Shown here: positions 1-10,447 of the stretch, piece by piece
Numbering within the stretch: the first letter of the stretch is position 1
Layout: every line of letters begins with the position of its first letter
NCBI GenBank assembly: GCA_021401465.1
Contig: JADDMT010000104.1
Location: 40,663 to 104,662 of the forward strand
From: Teratosphaeria epicoccoides
Lineage: Eukaryota > Ascomycota > Dothideomycetes > Mycosphaerellales > Teratosphaeriaceae
DNA: 64,000 nt
Direction of reading: 5' to 3'
The notes under the pieces: generated by a model
What the model was told of the DNA's origin: nothing
The model's input: the letters and a program-made list of their open reading frames with translations, nothing else
The model's database searches: none
Program-made: the position numbers and the translations under genes

Positions 1-1331
1 TGCTGGTATCGCTGCTTCCACTCACGGACAGACTGGGCGGAGCTCTTGACGGCCTGGCCAGCATTCTTAATGGCCAGCGTCAGATCATCCTTGGCGGTCT
101 CCAATGCGGCGTCGTCAGCATCCTCCGCTATGCCAGCAACGATACCCAGGATGTGTGCCCTGACGCTGTTCAGTGCGCCTTCAGCGGTCTGCTCGAGTTG
201 AGTGACAAGTGCATCACCTGTACCCTCCGCCTGGCTGGAAATCTGATGCGCACTGGTTTCCGCGAGGTGCTCCTTCAAATGATCGGCGCCCTCCTCGGCA
301 GCCTTGTGCGACACAGCTTTCCAGCTCTTCAGATCCCGTCGGAAGGCTTCGGCGGGCACAACGGTGGTTTTCGGTGCGGTCGCGAAAGATGTGGCTGAGC
401 TGTGCGCGGATGAGGGACTTTCGATCGGCGCATTGGCAAGGCTAGTTGCGGAGCTAGTAGTCGATGCCGCTGCTGGTGAAGATTCCGTCAGGAACGAGCT
501 AATCTCAGCCAATTTGATATCCGCTTCCAACCTCTTTCCATCCTTGTATCGGGCAAGACGCTCGGTGATCCTCATCAGCTGCGGCTCGACATTCTCGCCA
601 TAGAGCACCCTCAACTTTGGCCATATCGACCTGGTCCAGAAGCCCCATGTCGCAGCACCAGCGTACCTGGCTTGCGGCAACGCGGTGTCGACGGCGAATC
701 TCTGGCCCTGGGTGTACAACTTGTGCACGTACGGCGCTGACCTCTTGTATACCGGCTGCAGCTCCAACTCCCAGATATCGCTCGCCGAAGTGGTGAGCGA
801 GTGGTAGTATGGGTGTACGACATGCTGCACCTTTTGCACGTGTGGAGCCAAGAAAGCCTGGTACTGTTTGCCTGCCTCATGCCTCGCAACTTCCAGCTGC
901 GGCTTCACCGTCGTCTCCCACTGCTCCAACCCGACCGCGTGAGCCCGCGACACGACCGGAGCTCCATGCTGCTGAAACACCGCGAGCGCCGGCTTGTAGG
1001 CTTTCTCGTGCGCGACGTGGAAATATGGTTGTGCCTTTTGCACGTAGCGGGCAGCGTACTGGTCGTAGTATGGCTGTGCATACGGCAACACGTACTCTTT
1101 GCCGGAGAAGTAGAATCGGCACACACTCGGACTCGCTTGCTCCAATTGTTGCGGTGTGGCAGGACATCTGAGCAGCAGGGTGATGAGAGTGTACCATATG
1201 GCAATCTTCAAGCTCTTGTCTAGCAACCAACTCGTGTAACTTCGTTTGCTCCTCCTCCTCCTGCTATTTCTGGACGCCCTTCCACCACCCTCGACGGCGC
1301 CATGGATGCTCCCACTCGACGGGCCGTCCAT
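1..1331 (-). CDS. HoxA13-like fungal membrane protein (3' end beyond window)
   Basis: One uninterrupted minus-strand reading frame of about 443 codons starts at the ATG at 1331-1329 and runs off the left edge, so the C-terminus is missing. Residues 1-30 are basic and Ser/Gly-rich. They are followed by a single hydrophobic segment (about residues 42-55, IAIWYTLITLLLRC) and a conserved region rich in aromatic PYY/PYF motifs (PYAQPYYDQYAARYV). The order short basic N-terminus, IWY-LITLLLRCP anchor, Tyr-rich repeats and Ala/Ser-rich tail matches a family annotated in Pezizomycotina genomes as 'transcription factor HoxA13-like'. No homeodomain is visible, so that name is probably misleading; a membrane-anchored structural or stress-related protein is as likely. 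No intron was needed. The function is unknown. Confidence 0.7.
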   Translation of the reverse strand, partial: MDGPSSGSIHGAVEGGGRASRNSRRRRSKRSYTSWLLDKSLKIAIWYTLITLLLRCPATPQQLEQASPSVCRFYFSGKEYVLPYAQPYYDQYAARYVQKAQPYFHVAHEKAYKPALAVFQQHGAPVVSRAHAVGLEQWETTVKPQLEVARHEAGKQYQAFLAPHVQKVQHVVHPYYHSLTTSASDIWELELQPVYKRSAPYVHKLYTQGQRFAVDTALPQARYAGAATWGFWTRSIWPKLRVLYGENVEPQLMRITERLARYKDGKRLEADIKLAEISSFLTESSPAAASTTSSATSLANAPIESPSSAHSSATSFATAPKTTVVPAEAFRRDLKSWKAVSHKAAEEGADHLKEHLAETSAHQISSQAEGTGDALVTQLEQTAEGALNSVRAHILGIVAGIAEDADDAALETAKDDLTLAIKNAGQAVKSSAQSVREWKQRYQ

Positions 1332-1674
1332 CTTGCCAGTTCTGCTGGTGGGCATGACTCAAGACGCGTGCGAAACGATGGTGTGTGGGAAAGCTCACGC
1401 GCAAGCTCTACGCTACACGCCGGTGCAGAAAGTCGCAAGGGTGAGCTGACTCAGATTGAGGTCATTGGTCTCAGGGCTGGGATGAGAGAAGAGAAGTAGT
1501 GGAGATCTGAGCATGAGAAGAAGAAGAAACTATCGTTGTGTTGATGGAGAGATTTGATCGCGCCATGACGTAGTTTCTCGCGTGGCTGTCACATGCCTTC
1601 CCGGTTCATGAGGCGGGTGGGCATGGCAATACACACGATATCCATGCCTGATTCCATGTAGACACACGGCGGTC

Positions 1675-3057
1675 ATGGCAGACCTCAACATCTATCTCAC
1701 CACCTTTAATGCGGGCCGCAGCCCGATCAACATCGACTACTTCGCCGCCCACTTCTTCGACGCCCTGAACACCGACCTCCCGCCCGACCTCATCGTCCTG
1801 TGCGTGCAAGAACTCGCCCCCATCGGGTACAGTTTCCTTGGCGGCCCATGGCTCGCACCGTACTTTGCCGCTTTCGCCGAAGCGGTGCGTAGAGCTGCCC
1901 TTCGGCAATTCGGGAAAGAAGCCTCGTACGTCTCGGTCGTCGCCAGGAATGTTGGCTCGACAGGAGTCGTGGTGTTGGCCAGGCCAGAAGTCGAGACGAG
2001 CGTACGGTGGATGGAGACGGGCGGCGTCGGCTGCGGACTGTGGGAGATGGGAAACAAGGGCGCCGTGGGGGTGCGGCTGGGCATGAGTAATGGCAGTGAA
2101 GAGACGGCGTATACGTTTGTCGCTGCGCATCTGGCGCCGATGGAGGAGCAGTGGCAGAGGAGGAATGAGGATTGGAAGAGCATCTGCCAGGGACTTGTGT
2201 TTGATAGGGTGGACAAGGGGACAGGAACAGCGCCTCCACACAAGATCACAGATAGCGACGATGAGCAGGAGCCGTTGCTCGCATCCGATGCCCGCGCAGA
2301 CAGGAGCACCACCGAGCACACCATGTTCACACCACCCACCTACCTCTTCTTCGCCGGCGACCTCAACTATCGCACCTCCGACACCAAACCCTCTCCCTCT
2401 ACCCACCCAGAGACCTCCTACCCGCAACCCGTCGACTCCTCTTCCGACCCGAAACACATCACCCAGCATCTCGCCCGCGACCAGCTGTCCCGCGAACTCG
2501 CCCAGGGCAACACCCTGCACCTCCTCACCGAATCCCGCGTCACCTTCCCACCCACATACAAATACTCCAGCGCCGCGCAGTCCCGCGCCGCAGCCCTCGC
2601 TGTACCCAAAACGGTGACCGAAACCCTCGCAGACGGTCGGACAATCCACAAGACCGTCGGACCCGACAGGCGGGAACACGAGGAGGAAGTGTGGCTGTGG
2701 GCGAAGCATAGAGTGCCGTCCTGGTGCGACCGCATCCTCTACTTGCAATCTGTAGCAGATTCTATCAAGGTCCGTGCGTACGCGGCGTTGCCAATCCAAC
2801 CGACGAGCGATCACAGACCCGTGGTGCTGTCGTGCGCGGTGCCGAAGAAGCCTGCGACGCAAACTGTCAAGCCGCCGTTTGCAATTCAGAGGGACTGGAG
2901 GCAGCGGAGAGCTGCGGCGAGGCGGCTGGAGATTTTGGTAGGTGTGGGAGCTTATCTGACATTAACGTGGGAAGGGCGGATATTGTTGGCAGGGACAGCG
3001 GTCGGGGTCGTGGGTGGCTATTTCATGTTAGTTGCGTTGGTTGGCTGGCAGCTTTGA
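1675..3057 (+). CDS. inositol polyphosphate 5-phosphatase, INP54-like, tail-anchored
   Basis: Intronless gene for 460 residues. It has the endonuclease/exonuclease/phosphatase (IPPc) fold signatures in order: LTTFNAG (about residue 8), the metal-binding Glu in CVQELAP (about 45), AAHLAP (about 152), FFAGDLNYR (about 224), WCDRILYL (about 349) and SDHRPV (about 378). These are the metal- and phosphate-binding motifs of enzymes that remove the 5-phosphate of PI(4,5)P2 and related lipids. The last 40 residues contain two hydrophobic stretches, suggesting a C-terminal membrane anchor. Yeast Inp54p is likewise a small IPPc enzyme held in the ER by its tail, so an ER-membrane PI(4,5)P2 phosphatase is the best guess. 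It converges with the arginyl-tRNA synthetase gene, 382 bases away. The family call is firm; orthology to INP54 is inferred. Confidence 0.85.
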   Translation: MADLNIYLTTFNAGRSPINIDYFAAHFFDALNTDLPPDLIVLCVQELAPIGYSFLGGPWLAPYFAAFAEAVRRAALRQFGKEASYVSVVARNVGSTGVVVLARPEVETSVRWMETGGVGCGLWEMGNKGAVGVRLGMSNGSEETAYTFVAAHLAPMEEQWQRRNEDWKSICQGLVFDRVDKGTGTAPPHKITDSDDEQEPLLASDARADRSTTEHTMFTPPTYLFFAGDLNYRTSDTKPSPSTHPETSYPQPVDSSSDPKHITQHLARDQLSRELAQGNTLHLLTESRVTFPPTYKYSSAAQSRAAALAVPKTVTETLADGRTIHKTVGPDRREHEEEVWLWAKHRVPSWCDRILYLQSVADSIKVRAYAALPIQPTSDHRPVVLSCAVPKKPATQTVKPPFAIQRDWRQRRAAARRLEILVGVGAYLTLTWEGRILLAGTAVGVVGGYFMLVALVGWQL

Positions 3058-3439
3058 CACTGCACCAGAAAATGGAATCTGCACAAGCGCGTGGGAGTGG
3101 GAGGGAAATGGAAGACAGTCCCACGGCACGCTTCATGACAATCCGCCACGGCTCAATATGGACTCCGCAATCAACAGCCCCCACCGCTCGCCTACTCACC
3201 CAGCCTACACCCGCGATCCTCATTCTTCTCTTGCAACATGCCCGTCACTACCCGCATCATTGTGTGAGAGACTGGTAACCACAAGCCTTCTCGACATTCT
3301 TGATCTTTGTACAAACCGCCCCCCTCCAATTTCCCTGCCCACCGTGCGCCACTTGATCGGCACGCAAGACGATCACACGTCGCGTGAACTGCGCGCTGTC
3401 ACACGCACCGCTCCAGGCTCCCCGCCCTGCAAGCCCACT

Positions 3440-5761
3440 CTACATCCTCTCCACCGGCGTCAACCCCAACAACCTCATCCCATTCGCCAACACCTGCCTC
3501 GCGGAGTCATACAACGCCATCAACGCCGCCTTCTTCTCCGGCGTCTCCGCATACATCACCGACATCGTCTTGGCGTTCCTGTTCCCCGTGTCCTTCGCAT
3601 CGTAGCACGAAGACAGCATGTGCGTCATCTTGAACAGATACGTCAACACCGTCACAGGCTCCCTCGTCTTGTACGTGTTGAGGAAAACATCCGGCCACTG
3701 CGACAAGATGCGCACGAGGTCTGCGCCTTCCTTCGACGCATGGGCTGCAATGCGGAAGTCTGCGTTCTCGATTTGCTCGCGCGGGACGTCGGCTTTGCGC
3801 TCCATGGAGCAGACGCGGGCGTGTGAGTATTGCAGATATGGGCCTGTGTCGCCTTCGAAGGAAGTCATGCGTTCCATGTCCCAGTTGTAATTGTTGACCA
3901 TTTTGCCGCTGTAGTCCTGGACCATGATGGCCGAGATGGCCAGCAGGTCGGCAGTCGCTTCGGGGTCCTGGACCTGCTCGTATTTGTCTTGGTTGCTTTT
4001 CATCACACCGTGCATGTGGTCGTGTACTGCGTCGAGAGAGTCTGCGAGAGACACCACAGTTCCTTTGCGCGTGGACATTGTCTGGCCTTTTGGATCCTTG
4101 ACCATGCCGAACGACAGATGCTCGCATTTGGCCACGACATCTGAGTAAGGCGGTCCCATCAACTCCAGGATTTTGAAGAATTGTGCGAGATGCACGTCTT
4201 GCTGTGAGGCCACGACGTAGATCATCTTGTCGAAGTGATGCTTCTCGTAGCGCTCGTAGTTGGCCGCGATATCTCTTGTCAAGTACAGCGACGTGCCGTC
4301 TCGCTTCCTGACCAGAGTCTTACCCAGCTTCGGTGCGCCATGTTTCGCCAGGTCGACAATGACAGCACCTTTGCTGTCTTCACTGATGCCCTTCGCTTTA
4401 AGGACGTCTGCAGCCTTGTCCATGTCAGCTTCCAACACGGTCGATTCACCAGAGTACTCATCGAACTCAATGTTCAAGCGTGAGTACATCTCGATGTACG
4501 CTTTGATGGAAAGATCCCGAAACTTTTGCCAGTATTTCAGCGCATCCTTGTCGCCTTCCACCATACGCTTGAAGAATTGCCGAGCCTGCTCGTCAATACT
4601 GGGGATAGCTGCCAATTCCTCCTGCGTTTTCTCAATCTGTGCGATCACTTCTTGAAGCTCCTTTTCCTGTTCATCAGTCCATTTCGTTTCTGGGACAATC
4701 TCCGCTTCCTTGCCCTTAGCCGGCTTCTTTGGCTTTGGAGGGTTCTTCAGCTTCTCCAACTCCTCTTTCTTCTCGGTGAGAGCTTTGACAGGTTTCTGCT
4801 CAACGGCATTGTCTTGATTGATCTTGACATATACCTCATTGAGATGCTTGATGGGATCTCGCTCTAGCTCTGCTTCGCTGCCATATCTCTCGAACCCTTG
4901 AGCAAGGACACCGTACTGCTTGCCCCAATCACCGAGATAATTCATTGATAGTACGTCCCACCCAGCGGCTCTGTAGAGCTTGCTTTGAAAGCCACCAATG
5001 ATGGTACTCCTCAAATGACCTGCATGGAACTCTTTGGCGATGTTTGGGGACGAGTATTCCACAATCAGCTTCTTCCTTGGCCCATCCGGTTTATTCGGAT
5101 CCTGTAACCCAAGCTTCGGATTGAAGCCATATTGGCCTTTCTGTTGCAAGACCGACGTCAAAGTCAAACTCGCCAATGGGCCGGGCTTGAAAAAGAAGCG
5201 GACGAAAGCCTTGTCTGCCTGTACCTTGTCGAACAACTGAGGCAGATTGAACTTCTCCTCGATCTCCTTTGCCAATTCGTCGGGCTTCTTGGTTTTCAGA
5301 CGAAGGGCAGGTACAGGGAGCACTAGGTCGCCATGCTTGAGATCCTGCGTCCATGCAACCGCCTTGTCGATAACCACAGGATCAACATCTGTGATTCTGC
5401 GTATCTGCTCGATGATGTATGCACGGAATGTGTCGACAGGATTGTGTTCTGGGTAAAGCTGCACGCCTTCGAATTCAGGTAACTGAGGGTTTGATAGTCC
5501 AAGTTTGTGGAGTTGTGACGTGATCTGGTCGATACTGGACTTGGCCCCAGCCGTGTGACCATTGGCCATTTCCATGCTTGCGTGCCTGATGGTGTCGTGT
5601 GCGCGGCACTGTGCTCTCGAGATGTTTCTGGTTGTCTGTTTTAACAATGCGTGACTCAGCTCAGCCGGCGGCCTTTTTGCCAAAAATCTTTGGCCGCAAA
5701 ATGACAGGCTTGAGCGGATAGGGAGACCAGCTCGGATGACCGTATTGAAAGACCAGGGCAT
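3440..5761 (-). CDS. arginyl-tRNA synthetase, probably dual-targeted
   Basis: Intronless gene for 773 residues, a class I aminoacyl-tRNA synthetase that charges tRNA-Arg. The HIGH-type ATP site reads FHAGHLRST (about residue 245) after SSPNIAKE, and the KMSKS-equivalent loop reads MSTRKGTV (about residue 562). An N-terminal tRNA-binding domain precedes them. A charged insertion rich in Lys-Pro and Glu (about 330-390) separates the halves of the catalytic region, and the C-terminal anticodon-binding domain ends in LGLTPVERM. The first ATG (5761) starts an Arg/Ser-rich, acid-poor leader typical of mitochondrial presequences. A second in-frame ATG at 5575 (MEMANGHT) would give a leaderless form. 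Yeast uses two genes (RRS1, MSR1); here one gene with two starts could serve cytosol and mitochondrion. That last point is inference. Confidence 0.93.
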   Translation of the reverse strand: MPWSFNTVIRAGLPIRSSLSFCGQRFLAKRPPAELSHALLKQTTRNISRAQCRAHDTIRHASMEMANGHTAGAKSSIDQITSQLHKLGLSNPQLPEFEGVQLYPEHNPVDTFRAYIIEQIRRITDVDPVVIDKAVAWTQDLKHGDLVLPVPALRLKTKKPDELAKEIEEKFNLPQLFDKVQADKAFVRFFFKPGPLASLTLTSVLQQKGQYGFNPKLGLQDPNKPDGPRKKLIVEYSSPNIAKEFHAGHLRSTIIGGFQSKLYRAAGWDVLSMNYLGDWGKQYGVLAQGFERYGSEAELERDPIKHLNEVYVKINQDNAVEQKPVKALTEKKEELEKLKNPPKPKKPAKGKEAEIVPETKWTDEQEKELQEVIAQIEKTQEELAAIPSIDEQARQFFKRMVEGDKDALKYWQKFRDLSIKAYIEMYSRLNIEFDEYSGESTVLEADMDKAADVLKAKGISEDSKGAVIVDLAKHGAPKLGKTLVRKRDGTSLYLTRDIAANYERYEKHHFDKMIYVVASQQDVHLAQFFKILELMGPPYSDVVAKCEHLSFGMVKDPKGQTMSTRKGTVVSLADSLDAVHDHMHGVMKSNQDKYEQVQDPEATADLLAISAIMVQDYSGKMVNNYNWDMERMTSFEGDTGPYLQYSHARVCSMERKADVPREQIENADFRIAAHASKEGADLVRILSQWPDVFLNTYKTREPVTVLTYLFKMTHMLSSCYDAKDTGNRNAKTMSVMYAETPEKKAALMALYDSARQVLANGMRLLGLTPVERM

Positions 5762-5843
5762 CAAGCGGACGCCCCTCTACGTGATGTGCGCTGTCAAGAT
5801 GAAATGCCAGCGCTTTGTATTGTTTGCTAAGTAGCGAAATCAT

Positions 5844-8668
5844 GGCGAAAGCCTGGGTGCCTTGATGCCTGCACGTACCAAGAGCGGAACAACATTTAAC
5901 CTTGTGCTACTTGTGCGCTCCTTCCTCTCTCGACGAGGGGAGAGTTCCACAAGCACGTCTTCAATACGAGGACCCCGTGACTCGAGCGACATTTGAGTCC
6001 AGACTTACCTGACGACAGCGTCCTCTACCAATCATGCGTTTCGAAGGCGGAAGGCGGCAATACATGGACAAGAAGGACATCGCGTCCATCCTCAATTCAA
6101 CAAGCCTATCTACCACAGGGAAGTCAGCGTTCGCGAGGGTCTGGCTCTTCTCCGGCTCCCAATCGAAATTCAGTACATCAAGAGTGGCTCGATACGAGCA
6201 GCTGTGGCAGTGTCGATATTGTTGCTTCGCAGGTCTTTGAGGCCTGCTGTAACCTCAGTCAAGGACGAATGGGTCCTTTTATCGGACATTGTCATCTCTC
6301 CAAGTCGCCCCAACGAAAGGCCAAGAGGCTCAGGCATCAATGCCTGCGCCATCGTCCAGGTGCCCAAAGTACCCAGGCTCCACTCTGACATCAAATGTGG
6401 TCTGAGGCTGATTCCGCTTTGGTCGCATTCAACGCCATAACAATACCAAAGCAGTGCTTTACAGCCCAATGAATCTCATGGGCAGACGGAGCGTGCTGCG
6501 AAGAGCGAGTTCCATGTTTCTCGCAGTATGAATTGGCTTCGCGGTCGTTGAGAAACTGCATTTCAACATTTGAAGCGCACACCGGGTTTTGATGTCAACG
6601 GGAGCCAGGTCACTAAACAAGTACCGGCTGAGTGTAAAGGCTAGCGAGACGAATTGGCTTTTGAGTTGTGGCTTCGAAAGACTCCGTCTAGATTTCCTCG
6701 CAAGCAGTAGCATCATTACTAGATCTCATCAGTCCAAGATCGAAGCCTGACTGTCGCGGAATTATTCGCGGCTTCCGGGCTTCCACAGGTTTCAGACGCG
6801 CACTTTGTCGGCGAGTAAAGCTAGATTGAATATAGAGCAAGACGCTGCCAGACGCTCCTTCCGGCCAATGATCAAGTTTGACATTCACAGACGCTCGACT
6901 CGGGCCGAGAGAAGCTTGACTCTGGCCGTAAGTGTGTCTCCAAACACTCGATCTCGACATGGCGATGTGCAGGCCATCTGGACCTATCGCATGCTCGGTT
7001 TGCCCACCAATGATCGCGAAGTGAACTCTCAGCTCCTCGTGTCGGTATGCTCGCAGCATCTCGCGCGGGGGCCTCCACGCATGTACTTGTAGTGCATCTG
7101 CAGCTGCCGATGGACCCGCTCTCCCGTCTGTGGTGGCACAACGTTGGTGCACCGACGTGGAGGCTTGACAGCCTATCTTTGAACGGGACTCAGAGATGTT
7201 TTCTCTCGCCTAGATTGAACGTTATTCGTCATAGGTATCAGGGTCTTTTGGCCCATAATGGCTTGAAGAGGTTCTACAATCTGCCTTGCTCCTGCTGTTC
7301 GATCACTTGAGTGACTTCCCAGACTCGTTGGTGATATCCCAGGATGAGTCAGCATTGGCGATCGCTGCTCGAGCTGCCAACACAGGCTCGCGGGGGCCAT
7401 TCAGGTGGACGACATTGTCACATTGTGCACAAGTAGCGGTGTGGAAGGTGCGAAGACGTGAGGCGGCACTCGATATGAGAACAATTTGGGCACGACGCAC
7501 ACAGGAGGACTGCGAACGGCCATGTCACTCTGTCTCGTCGTCGTTTCTTGTGTCCAGAGCCAGGTGGTGTGGTCCCGAGGGTGCTCTGAACATGCCGCGT
7601 ACACTGACGAAGCTGGGTGCGTGGGGAGGCTGAGGATGTATTTAGCGAACCTGGACCTGGTAAGTGAAGTCTAATCCAACGACGAGGGCTTGTGGACGAG
7701 CGTTCGCATTGCGTGACGGGTACAACCTGGTGAGTAAGCTCTTGACGAACGTGCTCGATCGAGCTACTGTAGAGACGTGAGCGGTGGCTCCACCCGGAGG
7801 AGGGTGCAATGGTGAAAAATGCGACCTCCACCCAGGACTTCGCACAGAGTCGGATCTGCCTCTGACTGGAGAAACATCCCATTGCCCATTCCTGATATAC
7901 GTCCCCTGGATGTCCGTCGCACTGTGTATTGAGCATCCCCGCCATCCATCCGGATCACGTCTCGGCGTGCTTCCGCCGCTAAGGTAAGGTATGCCATGGC
8001 TCGGGTTCCCAATACCTGCGCACCTGCAAGCTACTGCATGTGTGCAACACTATCCTCCCATCCCGTTAGATGCCAAACGCCTCTGCCCGTTTCTGCGCAG
8101 CGATGTTGGGTTAGCCGCAGTCCATACACTGGGTATCCCTCCCCAGGTTTTGGGCATCTTCGGTGTGGTGCTCACAGAGATGCCGTCCGGGGTCGGCTTA
8201 TTCTTGATGCCCATCGCACGGCCGCACCTCGTCACACAGTCGCTGACCGAGTCACAAAAGGCTTCCTGTCTTTGCGACTTCTTTGCTTTCTGGCAACGCA
8301 GCGTCAGCACCTCGTCGCCTGCAGGTAGCTGCCCGCTTTGCATAACCGGTCAGCACTGTGGGCGCCCCTAGTGGCTGCGCGCAAACAGTCATCGGCGCGT
8401 TTGCCTTCTGGCCTCTGATCGACGTTTGTCTCATCGACAATGCCTATGTTCTATCCGAGACATGGCACAATGAAGATACTACACTTGCATCATTCACAGG
8501 ACTTTTACTGCGCCAGTAGCAGCTACAGCATAGGAAACTGCCAGTAACAGGCAAGCTTGGAACCCATTTTCAGTCCGCTGCCTTCGGCCCGCAAAGCACC
8601 AGATTGGAGATCGCCTGGGGATCAGGGTCAAAGGCCCATCATCTCGGCAGGTTCGCGCCGACAGCGAC
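5844..8668. other. intergenic stretch without a supported gene
   Basis: About 2.8 kb between the ArgRS promoter and the next gene. Many short overlapping frames occur on both strands but none has recognisable domains. The best unexplained frame is on the plus strand from about 5996 to 6440: 148 codons without a stop, no early ATG, including a stretch reading LPIEIQYIKSG and then a hydrophobic/basic run. It could be an exon of an unrecognised gene or chance. Confidence 0.4.
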
Positions 8669-10447
8669 ATGCCTGAGAACAGGGCGCCACAGGTTGCGTA
8701 CTTGGAAGAGTACGACGACGACCAAAACAAGGTCAAGCCAGGAACCGTCAAGGAAGCAACACAGCGGCGCGCAAGCTCAGTGCGTCCACCGCAAAGGCGC
8801 GAAGCAGCGAGCGACTCGGGATATTCTTCATATAACAGTGCTGCCAATACCAACGCCCGAGACGCGGCTGATGCAGCGAATACATCAGCTGCCCGACAAC
8901 ACAGCCGGTCCAAGCCTGTCGTGATTCAGCGGTCCAACAACCAACGAGCTCAGCAGTCTTCGATCTCCAGAGCAGAAACACCTTCCCAAGATGCGGAACG
9001 CAGGTATACACTACCGAACCAATACGCACCTGAACAGCAAGCGGCCTGGAATGCATATCACGCCGCGCAAGCTCAGCATCAGCTTCCGCCAGCTCAAGCA
9101 AATGTCGCCCAGTATGCGCAACAGATTCCAGCACAAGCAATATCTGGCACCAGTGCGCGACACCCATCGATCTTGACGCGAGCACGACCTGCGAGCATCC
9201 ACGGATACATACCAAACGTCGCCGCTCCACATGGCCCGCCTCCGTCGCCGGCAGCCTACCAGAACTACTTGACCCCTTATCATCAAAACTCACAACCGCA
9301 TCCGCACGCTCATCCTCAGGTTTACCAACAGTCCGTCTTGTACGACAGTACACCTTCCATGCAAATGATACCAAGCTATCTCCCTCCGTCAACTGTCACT
9401 CAGTCTATGCCGAAGCAGCTAGGTCCGAGCGCAAGATCATACAACCAGTATTCCACCCGCCAAGCAAACCCAACGGTTCCTCGTCTCGGCTGGAGTACCG
9501 ATAAAGTGCAGATTGGTCCATGTCGAAGGCCATCTCTTCGACATGCACAGCGTCCACAGATGCCCGGTAGCCGGGACTCGAGCGGAACGGATAGTGAGAC
9601 AGACTCTGAGGGCTCAGAAATGGAGCAAGAACGTCAGCGCCGAGCGCGCAAAGCCAAGCGAGACAGAGTTTTGATGCCGCCACCAAATCGAAGACCTTCA
9701 GTACATCGAAACTCAGTCACCGTACCAGAGGTTCCTCGTACTTCCCGCGAACGCCTGCATCGGTCACCAAGGTCCGACGTGGGTGCTTACGATCTGTCGT
9801 CATCCGATAATCACAGTTCTGACCGCACTGCGCGTGCCGTGGTCAGCCGGCCACGCACCGATTCTTCTCATTCTAGCCGCAGCCGGCGTCCATCCGTCTC
9901 TACCGAAGGCTCCCGTGGCACGAAGCAGACGTCTTTGTCCTCTGGCTCAGGCTATCAAAGACTTATCGTGGAAGATCATCGTGGGAGAAGGGCGATATAC
10001 GTCTCCCGAGATGAGGGAGACCAGCTTCTGCGGCAAATGCGACAGACGAAGCTGAACGAAGAACAGCACACTGCAGAGGAGTACCAACGCGGAGTCTCAG
10101 GACGGCAGGTGCCCGAGCTTACCGCAGAAAATATTCGTCAAGCTACTCAGAATGCTCAACGGCCAGCCTCAGGCAGTCATACGTCTGCTCGGAGTCGCAA
10201 GAGTGGCGGCTCTTCGAAGACAACGAGGACTGACGGCATTGAAATCAAGGCCGGTGGGACGGTTCTGCACCTGTACGGTGATGCCAAGATCGAGATGCAG
10301 GCGGCGGACGATGGTGGCTTGGCACGACTAGTCATCGGTGGGTCCAGTAGGGACTCGGCTTACTACGGGAGCAGCAAAGGCTCGGGTAGCCGGCTTAGTG
10401 CTAGGAAGCCGAACATTCCGCAGGATGGTTATGAGAGTGCCCATTGA
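8669..10447 (+). CDS. disordered protein of unknown function
   Basis: Intronless gene for 592 residues. The first 280 residues are rich in Gln, Ala, Ser, Pro and Tyr (for example the QAAWNAYHAAQAQH segment), followed by an acidic Ser block (SSGTDSETDSEGSE) and a long Arg/Ser-rich stretch resembling an SR-like linker. The only segment that looks folded is near residues 430-480 (YQRLIVEDHRGRRAIYVSRD), plus the C-terminal block around GIEIKAGGTVLHLYGDAKIEM, which could form a small beta structure. No catalytic motif, signal peptide or membrane segment is seen. The start is the first ATG of the frame, and codon use resembles the neighbouring genes. I do not recognise the family and assign no function. 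Confidence 0.75.
   Translation: MPENRAPQVAYLEEYDDDQNKVKPGTVKEATQRRASSVRPPQRREAASDSGYSSYNSAANTNARDAADAANTSAARQHSRSKPVVIQRSNNQRAQQSSISRAETPSQDAERRYTLPNQYAPEQQAAWNAYHAAQAQHQLPPAQANVAQYAQQIPAQAISGTSARHPSILTRARPASIHGYIPNVAAPHGPPPSPAAYQNYLTPYHQNSQPHPHAHPQVYQQSVLYDSTPSMQMIPSYLPPSTVTQSMPKQLGPSARSYNQYSTRQANPTVPRLGWSTDKVQIGPCRRPSLRHAQRPQMPGSRDSSGTDSETDSEGSEMEQERQRRARKAKRDRVLMPPPNRRPSVHRNSVTVPEVPRTSRERLHRSPRSDVGAYDLSSSDNHSSDRTARAVVSRPRTDSSHSSRSRRPSVSTEGSRGTKQTSLSSGSGYQRLIVEDHRGRRAIYVSRDEGDQLLRQMRQTKLNEEQHTAEEYQRGVSGRQVPELTAENIRQATQNAQRPASGSHTSARSRKSGGSSKTTRTDGIEIKAGGTVLHLYGDAKIEMQAADDGGLARLVIGGSSRDSAYYGSSKGSGSRLSARKPNIPQDGYESAH

Noticed and set aside
1606..2862. 418-codon minus-strand frame opposite the 5-phosphatase
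   Set aside because: Shadow of the GC-rich coding strand; no domain, low-complexity Gly/Val runs.
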